From Cytophagaceae bacterium (GTDB lineage: Bacteria; Bacteroidota; Bacteroidia; Cytophagales; Flexibacteraceae), in contig CANGYH010000001.1 of the NCBI GenBank assembly GCA_947458545.1, forward strand, positions 558,001 through 622,000: a DNA stretch of 64,000 nucleotides, read 5' to 3'. Below the pieces are notes generated by a model that worked only from the letters and a program-made list of their open reading frames with translations, was not told the origin of the DNA and did no database searches. Of this stretch, positions 7,558-15,823 are shown in pieces. The translations under genes and the position numbers were made by a program. Numbering within the stretch: the first letter of the stretch is position 1; each line of letters starts with the position of its first letter.

Positions 7558-9798
7558 ATGATAAGGCGCTCGCTTAGATTGGTCATCGCCCCTGGCCTTC
7601 CTTTTCAGGATAGCAGGGTGCAGGCTACATTGGAGGATCTGAGGCAGGTGCTGGATCTTAAGGCCTACGACTGCGAGGACATCAGCGAAGTTTTCGATGC
7701 CGTGTCGGAGTATGGCGCAGACTGCATTTGGCTGGATCTTGGCCGCATCAAAAGCGCCACCAAGCGGCAGCTAGACAGCCTGGCCAAGCGCCTGGCAGAG
7801 GCTAGACGGCAAGAGGCACCCCCTACCCTCATGCTCTATAATCAAGCAGAAGCCCAGCCCGCACGATTGTCGAAGCATAACATTATTCAACTGGCCGAGG
7901 CAGAGCTAGACGTGGAGGCTTTGCGCTCCATGCTGATACAGCGCGCCCAGCCTGCCCAAGTGGCCACCTTTGCAGATAAAGAACTACTGACAGACAACGA
8001 TTGCTCGTTCCATTACGAATGGACGGGGCGCAACGTCTGGACGGAGGAGGCCGCGGCCAAAGCCCTATTTGCAGAAGAGCGCTTTAAGCGGCTCATCAAC
8101 AGCGGGCACGACCTTATTTGTGTCATCGAGAATGATGGCTTCATTAAGTTCGTATCTTCTTCGTCTATGCAGATACTGGGCAAGCAGGCAGACGAATTGA
8201 CGGGCAGGTATCTGCAAGACTTTTTCCCCAAGTGCAAACAAAACAACATCCAGCGCTGGCTCAGCCGCAGCGCTACCAAGCAAGGCTTCTCTGAGATAAA
8301 AGCCAGCCATACGCAGGGGCATTTGGTTTTTTTAGAAACAGCCTGCGTGGACATGCAAAGCGACCCAGTAGTGCGCGGACATGTTATCTCTGCTCGAGAT
8401 GTATCAGCCCGCAAACAGGCCGAGCAGCAGCTAAGCTACCAGTCTCGCCTGCTGGCAAACATCCGCGAGGCTGTTTTAGGCCTGGATACGGCAGGAAAGG
8501 TCGTCTATCTGAATACGGCGGCTTGCCGAATGTATCGCACTACGCCCGAGCTTGCCACCGGCCTTTTCTGGCATCAGTTGGCACAGATAGAATGGCTCCA
8601 TCCTGACGAAGAAGCCTTTGCCCAAGAGGCACTGCAAGACCATGGTCAATGGCGGGGCGAGGTAGTGCAGCACCTGGCAGGCGGGCGGCGCAGCCATGTA
8701 GAGGTATCCATCACTGCCCACCAAGACGTGCTGCCCGACAGGTATAGCCTGGTGGTGGTAGTAAGAGACATAAAAGACCGCAAGGTGGTAGAAAGCGTGC
8801 TCTTTGAGAGTGAGAGCCGCTACCGAAACCTGGTCTCGCTCACTAGCGACCTGGTTTGGCATACCGATGCGACGGGCAGGCTAACCTTCATATCACCTAA
8901 GGTAAGTACCCTGCTGGGCTACACCGCCTCAGAACTGGCCGGACGCAACCTGGCCGATCTTATGGATGCCGGTGCCACCGCCGAAAAACAAAGCCTTGCA
9001 GAAGCTTTTGCCAACCGGCAGCCCTTCAGCTATCTGACGGGTACCTTTTTGGCCGCAGATGGCAGGCTCAAATACTTTGAGGTGTCGGCCCAGCCTCACC
9101 TTACCCCCAAAGGTGTACTAGAAGGCTACCACGGCGCCATCAGAGACATTACCGAACGCGTAGAGGCAGACCATGCCATCCGCCAGGCCCTGGCAGAGAA
9201 GGAGACACTCATCAAAGAGATTCACCATAGAGTCAAGAACAACATGCAGATCATCAGCTCGCTGTTGTCGCTGCAGTCTCAGTTTATCAAAGACCCCGGG
9301 ATGTTGGTCAAACTCCAGGAAAGCCAGGATCGGATACGCTCTATGGCTCTGGTACACGAGAAGCTCTACCAAAGCAAGAACCTGAGCAAGATCGACTTCA
9401 TCGACTACCTAGAGACACTTGCCCACCACATCTCCAACTCTTACAGAGAGAAGAACATCCGCCTGTCTATCTTGATGCCAGCATACCCCGTAGAGATTGG
9501 CATTGATACGGCCGTGCCCTGTGGCATGATCGTAAACGAGCTGTTGACTAACGCCTACAAGCATGCCTTTGCTGCGGGCCAGACAGGCACCGTCTCGCTA
9601 GAGCTTTCTGCAGAAGAAGGAAGGGCATCCATTGCCATCGCCGACAATGGTAAGGGTATAACCCATACAGACCTGGCACAGTACGAAGAATCCAGCCTGG
9701 GCATGCAGCTTGTTGCCGCACTCATACACCAAGTCCGAGGTAAACTTGACATTACCAATACGGCAGGCAGCCGGTTTAGCCTCAGCTTTAAGCTTTAG
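7558..9798 (+). CDS. PAS-domain sensor histidine kinase (HisKA_2 type)
   Basis: The 746-residue protein has no membrane segments and is probably a cytoplasmic sensor. Residues 1-130 resemble a degenerate receiver domain: an Asp is kept (CIWLDLGR, D60), but the N-terminal acidic pair and the conserved Lys region are not visible. Three PAS domains follow, at about 170-285, 295-410 and 420-545. The dimerisation domain carries EIHHRVKNNMQ with the phospho-acceptor His at 556/557, the HisKA_2 type. The ATPase domain follows, with N box NELLTNAYKHAF and G1 ADNGKGI. The ligand is unknown. There is no response regulator gene next to it, so the partner is encoded elsewhere. Confidence 0.9.
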   Translation: MIRRSLRLVIAPGLPFQDSRVQATLEDLRQVLDLKAYDCEDISEVFDAVSEYGADCIWLDLGRIKSATKRQLDSLAKRLAEARRQEAPPTLMLYNQAEAQPARLSKHNIIQLAEAELDVEALRSMLIQRAQPAQVATFADKELLTDNDCSFHYEWTGRNVWTEEAAAKALFAEERFKRLINSGHDLICVIENDGFIKFVSSSSMQILGKQADELTGRYLQDFFPKCKQNNIQRWLSRSATKQGFSEIKASHTQGHLVFLETACVDMQSDPVVRGHVISARDVSARKQAEQQLSYQSRLLANIREAVLGLDTAGKVVYLNTAACRMYRTTPELATGLFWHQLAQIEWLHPDEEAFAQEALQDHGQWRGEVVQHLAGGRRSHVEVSITAHQDVLPDRYSLVVVVRDIKDRKVVESVLFESESRYRNLVSLTSDLVWHTDATGRLTFISPKVSTLLGYTASELAGRNLADLMDAGATAEKQSLAEAFANRQPFSYLTGTFLAADGRLKYFEVSAQPHLTPKGVLEGYHGAIRDITERVEADHAIRQALAEKETLIKEIHHRVKNNMQIISSLLSLQSQFIKDPGMLVKLQESQDRIRSMALVHEKLYQSKNLSKIDFIDYLETLAHHISNSYREKNIRLSILMPAYPVEIGIDTAVPCGMIVNELLTNAYKHAFAAGQTGTVSLELSAEEGRASIAIADNGKGITHTDLAQYEESSLGMQLVAALIHQVRGKLDITNTAGSRFSLSFKL

Positions 9799-9828
9799 GC
9801 ACAAACAATAGGCTGCCGGCCGCAGGCA

Positions 9829-10497
9829 TTACTTTTTGGTGGCGGCAAGCCAGCGGTTGTGCTCTATCTGCCGAGACTCGGGCACGATGCTGCGCCACCA
9901 GGCATTGTCGATGATTTTGCAGTAGTAGCCATAGCCTTGCAAAAACTCCATGCATTGGTTTTCAAGCTCTTTGCTGTGGGTTTCTATCAACACATGGCAT
10001 GCGCGGTTGGCCAGGCTGTCTTTCATGCCATGGAGAACGTCTAGCTCGGCGCCTTCAACGTCAATCTTTACAAAGAGGCCCGTAGGATTCACCTTTTGGG
10101 CGATGGCATCTATGGAGATGTGGCGCTCGTCGTCGTGGCTGGCCACAAAAAGGGATAGATACTCGACGCCTGCACCGGCGGCGTTCATCTCCATGTTGTG
10201 GCGCTGCTCGGGGGCCAGTTTGGGGTCTGCCTCAATAAGAAAAACCTGGCCTTGCGGGTTGAACTTCTTGTAAATCAGGCCATAGTAACCGTCTGACGCA
10301 CCGACGTCAATGTAATGGCTACTCTTGCGAGCAAACTCTGTGAACTCTGGCTGAATCTCCCGCTCGTCTAGCCCCAATAGGCGTTGCAACTTAGTATCGG
10401 GGTCGATGTCCATTTCGATACCGGATGCGGCACCGTACTTGATTTTACGGACCCCACGCTCTTTACCAAAAAGAGCCTTTTTCAAAAACGACTTCAC
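9829..10497 (-). CDS. FkbM-family SAM-dependent methyltransferase
   Basis: The 222-residue protein has the FkbM pattern: SAM-binding motif IDVGASDGYYGL near residue 75, then VKIDVEGAELDVLHGM near 145 and HVLIETHS near 170. Family members methylate hydroxyl groups on sugars or small molecules, and the substrate here cannot be predicted. The start is GTG 10497 (MKSFLKKALFGK). No glycan or capsule genes lie nearby, which is unusual because these enzymes often sit in such clusters. It is convergent with the kinase gene, with 30 bases between the stops. Confidence 0.85.
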   Translation of the reverse strand: MKSFLKKALFGKERGVRKIKYGAASGIEMDIDPDTKLQRLLGLDEREIQPEFTEFARKSSHYIDVGASDGYYGLIYKKFNPQGQVFLIEADPKLAPEQRHNMEMNAAGAGVEYLSLFVASHDDERHISIDAIAQKVNPTGLFVKIDVEGAELDVLHGMKDSLANRACHVLIETHSKELENQCMEFLQGYGYYCKIIDNAWWRSIVPESRQIEHNRWLAATKK

Positions 10498-10559
10498 AGG
10501 TTGGGCGGTTAAAGCAAAAAAGTAGCCTTATGGCTTGTAAAGATATGGCAGCAGGCTAA

Positions 10560-11162
10560 CTACCGTAGGCTGTCGCCTCCAAAAGTGGTGCGGACGGTAA
10601 AATAGCTCGGAAACTGCACCACCTGATTGGCGATCAACAACGACGGCCGCACCCGCAATTGCACGTCTGTCGGGTTGCTACTCTGGCCTGCCAGGCCTGA
10701 TACCAAGTTCAATATGGCATCTAACCGCTGCCCGCGCAAGGCCGACGTCAGATTGACGGTGATAGGTATGGGCAGCGTTTGTGTAGCCCCAGGGCCTACG
10801 ATGAAACGTTGCTGGGTAGTGCCCTCCGTCAGCGGTTGGTTTTGTAAGGCGAACTGATATGCTACCTGCGAGAAGGCGGCTGTATCCTTCTGGGGGTTTT
10901 GCACCTCCATGTTGAGGTTAAGCGATAGGTTGAGCCGATTGTTGGCATAGGCCAAGCCCAGGTTAACAAGGTCTGAGCCCGAGAACCCAGACGAGCCATT
11001 GACGGCAATACCCTCTAGCTGGATGTTGCTTACGTTGGCCAGCCGATACTGGCATCGCACCAGGTTGGCGAGCTGGTCTAGCTGTTTGGCCACGTCGCAG
11101 GCGGGGGCCACAAGACCTACCAACAACATCAGAAAGGCGGTCTGGAACAATGATCTAACCAT
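10560..11162 (-). CDS. LEA2/WHy-like lipoprotein
   Basis: The 200-residue protein begins at ATG 11162 with a hydrophobic signal ending in VAPAC, an imperfect lipobox, so it is probably a lipoprotein. GTG 11183 is a less likely start. The mature part is beta-rich (SNIQLEGIAVNG, VNLGLAYANNRLNLSLNLNM, TLPIPITVNL), resembling the LEA type 2 / water-stress (WHy) domain found as lipoproteins in Bacteroidota. Binding or chaperone roles have been proposed for that domain, and nothing in the context refines this. It lies 62 bases upstream of the FkbM gene on the same strand. Confidence 0.65.
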   Translation of the reverse strand: MVRSLFQTAFLMLLVGLVAPACDVAKQLDQLANLVRCQYRLANVSNIQLEGIAVNGSSGFSGSDLVNLGLAYANNRLNLSLNLNMEVQNPQKDTAAFSQVAYQFALQNQPLTEGTTQQRFIVGPGATQTLPIPITVNLTSALRGQRLDAILNLVSGLAGQSSNPTDVQLRVRPSLLIANQVVQFPSYFTVRTTFGGDSLR

Positions 11163-11350
11163 GGCAATTGGGCTGTGGGGCACTCCCCTAGCCTAACGTA
11201 AATATGCCACCCAAGGCGCACAAACTTACCGGAGCAGTACAAGGTTAGGCCAAAAACAGCTTACGGTTAGAAGTTTGGGTTACGTTTACGCCGAAAGAAG
11301 GATAATTAAACCAAGTAACGTAGATTAGCGCTCCATACAAGTTAGAACTG

Positions 11351-12046
11351 ATGCATAATCTAGCCGGCAATCTTAAGTTTCTTAGGCGATCTGTCCAGCC
11401 CAAAATCACGCAAGAGCGGCTGGCGCAACTGTTGGAAGTTAGCCCCTCTACGTATGGCAGCTATGAAGAGGGCCGGGCCGAGCCTAAATTAGACACTTTG
11501 CTAAAGCTATCTGAGCACTTCCGCATCTCTATGCATGATTTGCTCACGCTTGATTTATCCGTAGTTAAACCGCTGGCAGACAAAGAAACAGGCCGCACCC
11601 GCGTACTGGTTGCTACCGTAGATAGCCAGGGTAAAGACAATGTAGAGCTTGTGCCAGCCAAGGCTGCCGCAGGCTACACACGGGGCTATGCCGAGCCTGA
11701 ATTTATCCAGGGCTTGCCGACCTTTCAGGTGCCTTTTCTGGACCCACGGCGTAAGCACCGCGTATTTGCCATTGCAGGCGACAGTATGCCTCCGGTGCCT
11801 GATGGCGCACTTGTGTTTGGGCAGTTTGTAGAAGACTGGTGGAAAATAAAGGACGGCAGTCTGGCCGTAGTGGTAACCCAGGAAGATGGGGTCGTCTTCA
11901 AAAAGGTCTTTAACTACCTTAAAGACAGGGCCTGCCTGGTACTAGCAAGCACCAACCCTGTGTATCAGCCTTTTGTAGTACCAGAAGAGGAAGTGCGCGA
12001 GGTTTGGAGCTTTGCCGGCTACTTTACCAGCGAGTTCAATATATAA
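11351..12046 (+). CDS. XRE-HTH / S24 peptidase LexA-like repressor
   Basis: The 231-residue protein has an N-terminal XRE-type helix-turn-helix (ITQERLAQLLEVSPSTYGSYE, about residues 19-39) and a C-terminal S24 signal-peptidase-like domain. The self-cleavage elements appear intact: a candidate Ala107-Gly108 scissile bond (AKAAAGYTRGY), nucleophile Ser145 in IAGDSMPP, and general-base Lys184 or 185 (VVFKKVF). LexA and CI proteins of this plan cleave themselves when DNA damage activates RecA, so a stress-responsive repressor is inferred. The gene stands alone, with no polymerase V or phage genes nearby, so its targets are unknown. Confidence 0.85.
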   Translation: MHNLAGNLKFLRRSVQPKITQERLAQLLEVSPSTYGSYEEGRAEPKLDTLLKLSEHFRISMHDLLTLDLSVVKPLADKETGRTRVLVATVDSQGKDNVELVPAKAAAGYTRGYAEPEFIQGLPTFQVPFLDPRRKHRVFAIAGDSMPPVPDGALVFGQFVEDWWKIKDGSLAVVVTQEDGVVFKKVFNYLKDRACLVLASTNPVYQPFVVPEEEVREVWSFAGYFTSEFNI

Positions 12047-12049
12047 TAA

Positions 12050-12084
12050 AGGCCCCTACTGAATTCAAGATTCGGTAGGGGCCT
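12050..12084. terminator. Bidirectional terminator between convergent genes
   Basis: A long stem (AGGCCCCTAC-TGAAT with ATTC-GGTAGGGGCCT) lies directly between the stops of the LexA-like gene and the M16 protease gene. Confidence 0.75.
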
Positions 12085-12108
12085 CGTAAGGTAGGTTAAA
12101 GGCAGTGC

Positions 12109-14226
12109 CTAAAGCTCGAAGACGGCGTCTTTGATGCCGCCGTTGGCCTTGGCCTCTTTCAGCGTAAGCTGTAGCTGCATAGGGCCCAGTGGCTGCAAAA
12201 CAGAACCAGGCACCAGCACCTTAGAGCCTGCCACAGGCTTGTAGTCGCTATACTCTGTGGTGAGTGCCACAGGGCCCTGGGGCGAGTTGCGCGTCTCTGT
12301 CTTGCGGATGCGCAAGCCAGATTCTGCATCAAAATGCTCTACCCAGGTATCGCCAGAGGGGTATTTGAATTCGACCTTGTAGGCGTCTTTACCGGCCACC
12401 TTTTCTATGCCGAGCAGGTTGGCGGCAATCTGCGCCTTAGCAGGATCTGCCTCCCAGAAGAAGACCGCACGGGCCAGGGCGTTTTGCAGATCTTTTCCCT
12501 CTTGGTTGTTGATGCCTTGCTGCCCCTTTTGTTTAGACGCTTTACCATTGATGGCCGACCGGTTGATTTCCATAGAGCCTACCATCGCCACCGTTGTCTG
12601 CTTATTGGGCGCTTTGCGGTACACGTCGAGCGTGAAGGGCTGGCCTTGGATCTCTCCCGTGTAGGTGGTAGCGAGGTCTTTTAGCTTGGCAACCTCTGCT
12701 TTGCCGCCTATGGCAGCCAGATACTTGTCTAGCACGGTGATGGCTGTCGTACCGGCGGGTGCAGGCTTTAGCTTGTTAGGCTGCACGGAGTTGCCATTCT
12801 CGTCGAAGTACTGCACCTTGCCGAATTTGCCCAACTTGTCGGCAATCTCTTGGGCATTGCCAACGACCACCACATAAGAGTAGGGCTTCACAAAGCGGGT
12901 ACCCATGGCCTGGATGTCTTGCTTGGTGGTGGCGGCTACGTTTTTGAGGTAGTTCTGATAAAAGTCGGCCGGCATGTTGTAGCGGGCAATGTTGATGGCG
13001 AAGTTGGCCACCGTCTGCGGAGACTCCAGTGAGTTGATGAAGCTGCCCGATACGCCATTGCGCGTCAGTACAATCTCAGAATCAGCCACGGCCTCGGTGC
13101 CGATGCGCTTGAGCTCGTACATAAACTCTGCCAGGGCAGAGTCCGTCACGGCCGTACGCACCGAAGCCCCTGCTGTAAACGAGCCGATGACCTTGTTGGG
13201 GGTCAGTTGGCTGTAGGCACCATAGGTGTAGCCATGGCGCTCGCGCAGGTTGTTGAAGAGGCGCGCAGAGCTACCACCACCGAGGACGTCGTTCATGAGG
13301 CGGGCCTTGATCATATCAGGGTCGTTCATGGTGTAGTTGGCTGTCTGGCCAATGGCAATTACAGACTGTACGGCAGCCGGGCGATCCACCACGGCAATCA
13401 GGTTCTCTGAAAGCGGGGCGGGTAGCGGATAGGTGGCTTTGGGCACCTCTCCGCGCTGCCAGCTGGCAAAGTACTTGTCTACCAAAGCGTGGGCATTGGC
13501 GCTGGTAAGGTCTCCGACGATGGCTAGGTAGCCTACGTTGGGCTTGAAGTAGGTGCTGTAGAATGCCTTGCACTTATCAAGCGTTACGCGCTTGACGGAC
13601 TCTTCAGTGGCAGACTCGCCATAGGGGTGGTTGGCCCCGTACATGAGCTTGTTGCTGACCTTACGGCTGATGGCTGATGGGTCGTTTTTCTGCGCCACCA
13701 AGCCAGAGAGGGTGCGGGTCTTGAGGCGATCAAGCTCTGTACCGTCCATGCGCGGGCGCAAGACGACGTCGCCCATCAGGCCCATAAGCTTGTCGGCATA
13801 GCGAGAAAGGCCTGAGGCATAAACGCCCGTGGCAGAGCTTGAGAGCTGTGCTCCCAGAAAGTCTACCTCCTCGTCGAGCTGGTCTTTGGTCATCGACTGG
13901 GTGCCCGTGCCAATGAGATCTCCGGCCAGAGAGACATAGCCAGCGTCAGCCCCCTCCAGAATCGGATCGTAGTCTAGAATGAGCTGGTAGGTTACGCGGG
14001 GCAGCTTGGTGTCTCGCACAAAGAAGACGCGCAGGCCATTGGCCATAGTCCACTGCTCGGCAGTGGCCAGGTTGATTTTAGGTGCGGGGCCAGGCTGGGG
14101 CTTTTTGCTGCGGTCTAGCTTGGCTTGCGGCGCAGCGGCCTTAGCCTTAGGGGCTGAGACTTTCTGTGCATAGGCTTGGGTACCCAAAGCCAACAGCGCA
14201 GAGAGCGTTAATATCGAAAATCGCAT
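12109..14226 (-). CDS. M16-family protease subunit, inactive type, with C-terminal LolA-like extension
   Basis: The 705-residue protein has a signal peptide (LTLSALLALGTQAYA) and two M16 peptidase-fold halves (about 45-270 and 275-490). At the position of the zinc motif HxxEH it reads AGYVSLAGDLIG, so this subunit cannot bind catalytic zinc. Residues about 495-705 add a beta-rich domain (LDKYLAAIGGKAEVAKLKD, then YKVEFKYPSGDTWVEHFDAE) of the kind seen in lipoprotein-carrier-like proteins. The catalytic partner lies 27 bases upstream. In other bacteria, paired M16 proteins form active/inactive heterodimers resembling the mitochondrial processing peptidase, and the same is inferred here, in the periplasm. 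Confidence 0.88.
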   Translation of the reverse strand: MRFSILTLSALLALGTQAYAQKVSAPKAKAAAPQAKLDRSKKPQPGPAPKINLATAEQWTMANGLRVFFVRDTKLPRVTYQLILDYDPILEGADAGYVSLAGDLIGTGTQSMTKDQLDEEVDFLGAQLSSSATGVYASGLSRYADKLMGLMGDVVLRPRMDGTELDRLKTRTLSGLVAQKNDPSAISRKVSNKLMYGANHPYGESATEESVKRVTLDKCKAFYSTYFKPNVGYLAIVGDLTSANAHALVDKYFASWQRGEVPKATYPLPAPLSENLIAVVDRPAAVQSVIAIGQTANYTMNDPDMIKARLMNDVLGGGSSARLFNNLRERHGYTYGAYSQLTPNKVIGSFTAGASVRTAVTDSALAEFMYELKRIGTEAVADSEIVLTRNGVSGSFINSLESPQTVANFAINIARYNMPADFYQNYLKNVAATTKQDIQAMGTRFVKPYSYVVVVGNAQEIADKLGKFGKVQYFDENGNSVQPNKLKPAPAGTTAITVLDKYLAAIGGKAEVAKLKDLATTYTGEIQGQPFTLDVYRKAPNKQTTVAMVGSMEINRSAINGKASKQKGQQGINNQEGKDLQNALARAVFFWEADPAKAQIAANLLGIEKVAGKDAYKVEFKYPSGDTWVEHFDAESGLRIRKTETRNSPQGPVALTTEYSDYKPVAGSKVLVPGSVLQPLGPMQLQLTLKEAKANGGIKDAVFEL

Positions 14227-14253
14227 GATGTGCGGATGGTTAAAGCGTTGGGG

Positions 14254-15633
14254 CTAGCTGTTCTTTTTTGGCAGGTAGTAGATGAGGGTGCGGTTCTTCT
14301 TGTCGAAGTACTTCTTGGCTACGGCCTGCATCTGCTCTGGTGTGACCTTGCGGTAGCGGTCTAGCTCGGTGTTGATGAGGTTGGCATCGCCGAAGTACAT
14401 CTTGTATTGGGCCAGGTTCTCGGCAATACCTACTGCACTTGAGTTTTGTGATACAAACTCAGACTCTACCTGGTTAAGCACTTTTTGGTAATCGCGGGCA
14501 GAGATTGGCGCTGCCTTAACCCTTTCGACGAGGGCGTCTATGCTCTTGCTAAGGTTATCGATGGCGGTGCCTTGGCTGGCGATGCCATAGAGCACAAACA
14601 GCCCGGGGTCTTCTACCGAGAAAGGGAAGGCTGCTACTGTCAAGGCCTTTTGCTGGCGCTCAACGATTTCTTTGTTGAGGATGGAGCTCTCGCCGCCGCT
14701 CAGGTAGGTGGTGAGCATGTTGAGGGCATAATACTCGGGCGTGCCCTGGGCCGGAATGTGATAGGTCTGAATGACGGCAGGCAGGTTGATGTTGTCGTAG
14801 GTGGTATCTACGCGCTCTGCCTTCTGCTCGGGCTCGGCTGGTACCACACGGTTGATCTCTTTGCCGCGGGGAATTTCGCCAAAGTATTTGGCCACCAGCG
14901 CCTTGGTCTTCTCTATGTCAAGGTCTCCGGCAATGCTAAGGATGGCATTGTTGGGGATGTAGAACTTCTTGTAGAAGCCGATGAACTCGTCGAGTGATGC
15001 GGCGTTGAGGTGCTCAATCTTTCCGATCGTGCTGACTTTGTATGGGTGGGTCGTAAACGACTTTTCGAGCGCGGTGCTGAATACCTGCCCATAGGGGCGG
15101 TTGTCGTAGCGCAGGCGCTTTTCTTCTTTAACAACCTCGCGCTGGGTCTCTACGCCCTGCTGGTCAATTTTGGCATGGAGCAGACGCTCGCTCTCCATGT
15201 ACAAGGCTAGCTCTAGCTGGTTGCTGGGTAGTACCTCGTAGTAAAAGGTGCGGTCTGCGCTGGTGTTGGCGTTCAGCTGGCCGCCTGCGTTTTTGATGGT
15301 ACGCATGTATTCGCCCCGCTTGAGGTTCTCAGAACCCTCGAAGAGTAGGTGCTCAAAGAAGTGGGCAAAGCCCGTACGGTCGGGTTGCTCGTTTTTAGAA
15401 CCTACGTGGTACATCACCGTGACGGCAACCACCGGGGCCGAGTTGTCCTTGTGGAGGATAACGTGCAGGCCGTTGGGCAGGTCGTACTCGGTGAATTTGA
15501 TGCGGGGTGCCTCGGCCGTTTGGGCAGAGGGCTTGGCAGGCATGGCTTTAGCCTGCCCGCCTTTGGGCGCTTGCGCGGCGGCCCAAGGTGCCAGCCCGGC
15601 CAAAGCCAAGCCAGCAAGGAGCAACTTCCTCAT
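14254..15633 (-). CDS. M16-family zinc protease, catalytic subunit
   Basis: The 459-residue exported protein has a signal peptide (LLLAGLALAGLAPWAAA) and an intact inverted zinc motif HFFEH at residues 91-95. The third ligand is expected in the downstream EVVKEEKR region. The family degrades or processes peptides in an enclosed chamber formed by two halves. It is the first gene of a two-gene operon with the inactive M16 subunit. A small perfect hairpin at 15659-15679 lies in its leader. Confidence 0.93.
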   Translation of the reverse strand: MRKLLLAGLALAGLAPWAAAQAPKGGQAKAMPAKPSAQTAEAPRIKFTEYDLPNGLHVILHKDNSAPVVAVTVMYHVGSKNEQPDRTGFAHFFEHLLFEGSENLKRGEYMRTIKNAGGQLNANTSADRTFYYEVLPSNQLELALYMESERLLHAKIDQQGVETQREVVKEEKRLRYDNRPYGQVFSTALEKSFTTHPYKVSTIGKIEHLNAASLDEFIGFYKKFYIPNNAILSIAGDLDIEKTKALVAKYFGEIPRGKEINRVVPAEPEQKAERVDTTYDNINLPAVIQTYHIPAQGTPEYYALNMLTTYLSGGESSILNKEIVERQQKALTVAAFPFSVEDPGLFVLYGIASQGTAIDNLSKSIDALVERVKAAPISARDYQKVLNQVESEFVSQNSSAVGIAENLAQYKMYFGDANLINTELDRYRKVTPEQMQAVAKKYFDKKNRTLIYYLPKKNS

Positions 15634-15658
15634 AAGGGGATGATAGGTTTAGCAGCAA

Positions 15659-15679
15659 CCGGAGAGGATGGCTCTCCGG
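15659..15679 (-). other. Leader hairpin upstream of M16 operon
   Basis: A perfect 8-base stem (CCGGAGAG with CTCTCCGG, loop of five) lies 26 bases upstream of the M16 start codon. There is no T run, so it is not a terminator. It may affect mRNA stability or be chance. Confidence 0.3.
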
Positions 15680-15768
15680 ACCGGCAAGTTAGCAATTGGG
15701 GCAGGTACCTGGGGCAACTGTTTTTGGCCTAATTGAGGCATAGCCGGCGTGGCGCGTCTTAAACAACA

Positions 15769-15801
15769 AAGGCCTCGCAATCAGGTGGATTGCGAGGCCT
15801 T
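15769..15801 (-). terminator. Terminator of the nuo operon
   Basis: A perfect 14-base stem (AAGGCCTCGCAATC with GATTGCGAGGCCTT) lies just after the nuoN stop. Read on the minus strand it is followed by TTTGTTGTTT. Confidence 0.85.
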
Positions 15802-15823
15802 GGATGGAGGTCTGGCCGATAGA

